Assembly (NCBI RefSeq): GCF_009677585.1
Contig: NZ_WKYV01000010.1
Span: 1 to 64,000 of the forward strand
Length of the DNA stretch: 64,000 bases
Direction: 5' to 3'
Source of the DNA: Lactonifactor sp. BIOML-A5
Lineage (GTDB): Bacteria > Bacillota > Clostridia > Lachnospirales > Lachnospiraceae
Each line of letters starts with the position of its first letter. Position 1 is the stretch's first letter. Positions 60,747 to 64,000 of the stretch are shown here, piece after piece. The notes below the pieces were generated by a model. That model was not told the origin of the DNA, ran no database searches, and worked only from the letters and a program-made list of their open reading frames with translations. Position numbers and translations under genes: made by a program.

Positions 60747-63700
60747 ATGGAAAAGAAAAAAGGTTACTCCATGTTTGAGCGTGACAAGTTAGACCCGGCT
60801 GACAGTATGCGGATAGAGCGAAATATTTATTTTGAGGAACAGACCGCTGACCTTTCCGGGCTTACCGCCCTGCCCTTAGAACAGTTACAGGCATTGCGGG
60901 AAGAATACGCGGCGGCTGAACAGGCAGCTTTTGAAGCCTTGCAAGAACAGGCGGCGGCATGGGACGAACAGGCGGGAAAGACCCTTGCCATTGACAAAGC
61001 CATTGAGTATGTGAGGACACCCGAAGCTACGCATACCGCGAACCAGTGGGAAGCTACGGACTACGGGAAGCACATCAGCAACCGCGTCTACCAAATGCGC
61101 TACCACATATCCGAGAATACCCGGTATGACAGGGAAAAAGAGAAATCCATTCCCTATTCGTGGACGCTTTCATGGAGTATTTACACCAACAGCCCCCACA
61201 ATTACGGACAGGCAAAAATCGCCGGACAGGAAAGGAAAGTCTTTGCAGACAAGGCAGCTATGGAAAAATATCTGAATGGGCGTATCAAAGCCTATCAGCA
61301 TTTATTCACCGAGGTATCGCCGCCTATCCCGCCAGAGTATGCAGAGCATTTCAAAGTAAACGGGCAGCTTTTACCGGGCTATGCTATCGAGGGCGAGGAA
61401 CGGGCGCAGCCTACCGCTGAAAAAGCAGCCCCCACCACAGCAGAGCCGCCACAGGACACCGAACAGAGAAAGGAGCGTGAAACCATAAACGAGCAGTTTT
61501 CAATTCTTATCGACAGCCGCAGCCGCTTTGAAACAGGCAAACCGGGCGGCGTGTGGCTTCCCATGCCGACCACAACAGAGCAGCTTCATGCGGCTATGGA
61601 AAGCGTCGGCATTACCGCAGACAATCCGCAGGATTTTTTCATCAACGGGTATTCTTCTACGGAGGACTGCCCCTTTGACTTGCCGCTTTCCGTTATCCAA
61701 AGCGCAAGCATGGACGAGCTGAATTATTTTGGAAAACTTCTGGAAATGCAGAGTGACGGGGACAAGGATAAATTTGCGGCGGCGGTTACACATGGCGAGT
61801 ATGCCGGAAGCATGAAAGACCTTATCAACCTTGCACAAAACCTTGACTGTTACTGGCTCTATCCCACTGTCCGCAGCGAAGAAGATTACGGTTATTATCT
61901 TATCGACGAACTGGACGAGCTGGAGCTTCCCGAAGAAGCAAAGAAATATTTCAAGTATGAAGAATACGGGCGGGACGCAGTTAGCAAGGATAAGGGGCAG
62001 TTTACCGAACAGGGCTATATCTATAACAATCAGAACACCTTTACCGAATGGTATCGGGGAACGGAAAACGAGATACCCAAAGAATACCGCGTTATGAGCT
62101 TCCCACAGCCGGAACGCGGCGGACAGGACAAGACCTTTATGGACGCAGCCGCCACAGAGCAGACCGCCCGAACCGCCGCAGAGCAGCCACAGGAGCCGCA
62201 CCCGGTTATCCCTATCGTGCTGACAGCCGGGAAGCCCGCCGAGAAATTAAAAGAGATTACCGACCGTCTGGAACAGGGCATTACGGAACTCTTTGACAGC
62301 GAGCGTTACAAGGAATATCTGAAAGTCATGTCAAAATTCCATAATTACAGCTTCCGAAACACCGTCCTTATCGCCATGCAGAAGCCGGACGCTTCCCTTT
62401 TGGCGGGCTTTTCCGCTTGGAAGAACAACTTTGAGCGAAATGTGATGAGAGGGCAAAAGGGAATTAAAATCATTGCCCCGTCGCCCTATAAAATCAAACA
62501 GGAAATGCAGAAAATCGACCCGCACACGCAGAAGCCCATAATCGGCAAGGACGGAAAGCCCGTCACCGAGGAAAAGGAAATCACCATACCCGCCTACAAG
62601 GTGGTATCCGTCTTTGACGTTTCCCAGACCGAGGGAAAGGAACTGCCGGACATTGCCGTTGACGAACTGACAGGCGACGTTGACCGCTATAAGGACTTTT
62701 TCGCAGCCCTTGAAAAGACTTCCCCCGTTCCTATCGCCTTTGAGAATATCGAGGGCGGCTCTCATGGCTACTACCACTTGGAGGACAAGCGCATTGCTAT
62801 CAACGAGGGCATGAGCGAATTACAGACCTTAAAGACCGCCATTCACGAAATCGCCCATGCGAAGCTGCACGACATTGACCTCAACGCGCCAAAGGACGAG
62901 CAACCCCGCGTTGACCGCCGCACCCGCGAAGTCGAAGCGGAAAGCGTCGCCTATACCGTCTGCCAACATTACGGGCTTGACACGTCGGACTATTCTTTCG
63001 GCTATGTCGCCGGGTGGAGCAGCGGGCGGGAGCTGTCCGAGCTGAAAAGCTCCCTTGAAACGATACGCAGCGCAGCCGCCGAGATTATCAATTCCATAGA
63101 CGCGAATTTTGCGGAGCTGCAAAAGGCACAGGACAAGGAGCAGACCGCCGGACAGGAGCAGCCCACCAGAGAGGGACAAGAAGCCGCGCCACAGCCGGAA
63201 GCCCCGAAAAAAGCAGATACAGCCGGGAAAGAAAAGCCGGAAGCAGCCCCGAAAGAAGCCTTTACCCCGGAAACGATTTACAGAGTGCGCCGGAACCCTT
63301 ACAGCGACAGCCGGGAAAACAGCCACCTCTTGCAAGCCTATGTGACACAGGAGAACGGGCGGGCGAAAATGGGCGACGTGCTTTATACGGGAACGCCGGA
63401 GAAATGCCGCGAGCTTATGGGGCAGCTCAAAAGCGGCGAGCTGACCGAGGGCGACGTAAAGCAGCTTTACGCAAAGGCACAGGAAACGGCGCAGACCACC
63501 GGACAGGACAAGGACACCTTTTCCATTTACCAGATAAAGGGCGGGGACGAAACAAGGGACTTCCGCTTTGAGCCTTACGACCGCCTGCAGGCGGCGGGAA
63601 ATGTGGTTGATAAAGCGAACTATGAGCTTGTCTATTCCGCGCCCCTTGCGCCGGAAACTTCCCTTGAAGATATTTATACCCGCTTCAATATCGACCACCC

Positions 63701-64000
63701 AAAAGATTTTAAGGGACACAGCCTTTCCGTTTCGGACGTGGTAGTGCTTCATCAGAACGGACAGGACACCGCGCATTACGTTGACAGCGTAGGCTTCCGG
63801 CAAGTGCCGGAGTTTTTACAGGAGCAGAAGCAGCTTACCCCGGACGAGCTGACAACGGGCGAAACAATCCAGACACCGAGGGGGACTTTCCATGTGACCG
63901 CCATGAGCCGGGAGCAGATAGAAGCCGCCGGATATGGCTTTCACCACCAGTCGGACGACGGAAAGTATCTGATTATGGGGAACGGGACGCGGGCGTTTGC
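60747..64000 (+). CDS. ArdA-ArdC fused anti-restriction protein, cut by the window end
   Basis: At least 1084 residues in one open frame. Residues about 1-240 hold a domain with YSWTLSWSIYTNSPHNYGQA. About 250-430 is ArdA-like (INEQFSILIDSRSRFETGKP, GVWLPMPTTTEQLHAAMESV, INGYSSTED), a DNA mimic that inhibits type I restriction. About 490-780 is ArdC-like: an N-terminal ssDNA-binding part (KFHNYSFRNTVLIAMQKPDA) and a zinc-metalloprotease-like HEIAHAKLH at residues 700-708. After a Glu/Pro/Ala linker come YodL/LPD-like repeats (IYRVRRNPYSDSRENSHLLQ). AAAGGAG precedes ATG 60747. Protects incoming ICE DNA, by family inference. The 3' end is outside the window. Confidence 0.82.
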   Translation, partial: MEKKKGYSMFERDKLDPADSMRIERNIYFEEQTADLSGLTALPLEQLQALREEYAAAEQAAFEALQEQAAAWDEQAGKTLAIDKAIEYVRTPEATHTANQWEATDYGKHISNRVYQMRYHISENTRYDREKEKSIPYSWTLSWSIYTNSPHNYGQAKIAGQERKVFADKAAMEKYLNGRIKAYQHLFTEVSPPIPPEYAEHFKVNGQLLPGYAIEGEERAQPTAEKAAPTTAEPPQDTEQRKERETINEQFSILIDSRSRFETGKPGGVWLPMPTTTEQLHAAMESVGITADNPQDFFINGYSSTEDCPFDLPLSVIQSASMDELNYFGKLLEMQSDGDKDKFAAAVTHGEYAGSMKDLINLAQNLDCYWLYPTVRSEEDYGYYLIDELDELELPEEAKKYFKYEEYGRDAVSKDKGQFTEQGYIYNNQNTFTEWYRGTENEIPKEYRVMSFPQPERGGQDKTFMDAAATEQTARTAAEQPQEPHPVIPIVLTAGKPAEKLKEITDRLEQGITELFDSERYKEYLKVMSKFHNYSFRNTVLIAMQKPDASLLAGFSAWKNNFERNVMRGQKGIKIIAPSPYKIKQEMQKIDPHTQKPIIGKDGKPVTEEKEITIPAYKVVSVFDVSQTEGKELPDIAVDELTGDVDRYKDFFAALEKTSPVPIAFENIEGGSHGYYHLEDKRIAINEGMSELQTLKTAIHEIAHAKLHDIDLNAPKDEQPRVDRRTREVEAESVAYTVCQHYGLDTSDYSFGYVAGWSSGRELSELKSSLETIRSAAAEIINSIDANFAELQKAQDKEQTAGQEQPTREGQEAAPQPEAPKKADTAGKEKPEAAPKEAFTPETIYRVRRNPYSDSRENSHLLQAYVTQENGRAKMGDVLYTGTPEKCRELMGQLKSGELTEGDVKQLYAKAQETAQTTGQDKDTFSIYQIKGGDETRDFRFEPYDRLQAAGNVVDKANYELVYSAPLAPETSLEDIYTRFNIDHPKDFKGHSLSVSDVVVLHQNGQDTAHYVDSVGFRQVPEFLQEQKQLTPDELTTGETIQTPRGTFHVTAMSREQIEAAGYGFHHQSDDGKYLIMGNGTRAF

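Larger units (their letters stand above)
45655..64000. mobile_element. Tn1549/CTn-like integrative conjugative element, left part
   Basis: From about 45.66 kb the DNA becomes GC-rich and shows the gene order of Firmicute conjugative elements of the Tn1549 type: RepA-like initiator, DUF5348, PcfB, VirD4, Maff2, VirB6, PrgI, VirB4, DNA methyltransferase, CHAP/NlpC-type hydrolase, DUF4315, DUF4366, TopB, ArdA/ArdC. All genes are on the plus strand with short gaps or overlaps. The left boundary is inferred from the truncated recombinase; attachment sites were not located. Relaxase, integrase and cargo lie beyond the window. Confidence 0.8.

Noticed and set aside
62829..63803. 324-codon minus-strand frame near the right edge
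   Set aside because: Antisense to the ArdC-like region, whose motifs (HEIAHAKLH) are in the plus frame.

Overview
The window looks like a chromosomal segment of a gut Firmicute, most likely a Lachnospiraceae/Clostridia member. Signs are the Bce-type antimicrobial-peptide module, a TasA/SipW pair, choline-binding-type (CW) repeat surface proteins, a class B sortase with an SPKTG substrate, frequent TTG/GTG starts behind strong AGGAGG sites, and a Tn1549/CTn-type conjugative element. No rRNA, tRNA or CRISPR was seen. Roughly 1-45.6 kb is AT-richer host sequence with small mobile remnants; 45.7-64 kb is clearly GC-richer and is an integrative conjugative element (ICE) that runs off the right edge.

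Layout. 0-2.9 kb: a secreted CW-repeat protein bracketed by two copies of a long perfect palindrome. 2.9-7.6 kb: a Bce-like ABC transporter with its two-component system. 7.6-8.6 kb: a wrecked prophage (terminase and portal scraps) around a broken RelB/ParE toxin-antitoxin pair. 8.7-13.8 kb: a CarD-like regulator, a frameshifted multi-zinc-ribbon protein with a nuclease-like core, a MutM-like protein lacking the N-terminal proline, a GNAT enzyme and a LysR regulator. 13.9-15.1 kb: TasA-like fibre protein and SipW-type signal peptidase. 15.2-18.3 kb: a membrane protein, a URO-D-like enzyme and a divergent PucR-type regulator. 18.3-22.6 kb: an HU-like protein, a two-headed GntR regulator, a four-repeat helicase-associated (HA) domain protein, and a tyrosine recombinase next to a 287-bp DNA segment bounded by 21-bp inverted repeats. 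That segment carries an outward promoter and a terminator hairpin, so it reads as an invertible ON/OFF switch. 22.9-25.4 kb: LysR, glutamate 5-kinase, lipoprotein. 25.5-39.6 kb: a long minus-strand cell-surface region (BCCT transporter, VanZ-like protein, Ig-like protein, CpsB/CpsD/CpsC polysaccharide control, sortase B, LCP ligase, SPKTG protein, RCC1/LRR/CW giant surface protein, and an AgrA/AgrC-like system).

39.9-45.7 kb is an accessory island: a serine recombinase, an HTH/RepA chimera, an XRE regulator, a two-gene Kiwa-like anti-phage module (DUF4868 KwaB, then the membrane protein KwaA, in reversed order relative to the usual description), and a second serine recombinase that has lost its catalytic N-terminus where the ICE begins. 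The ICE then carries a RepA-like initiator with an internal tandem repeat, PcfB, VirD4 coupling ATPase, Maff2 pilin-like protein, VirB6-like protein, PrgI, VirB4 ATPase, a DNA methyltransferase, a CHAP-domain wall hydrolase, DUF4315, DUF4366, topoisomerase III and a giant ArdA-ArdC anti-restriction fusion cut by the window end. Relaxase and integrase are not in the window.

The most interesting candidates are the recombinase-flanked invertible promoter that appears to drive an HA-domain protein through a short leader ORF, and the Kiwa-like island. All functions are inferred from sequence reading without database searches.
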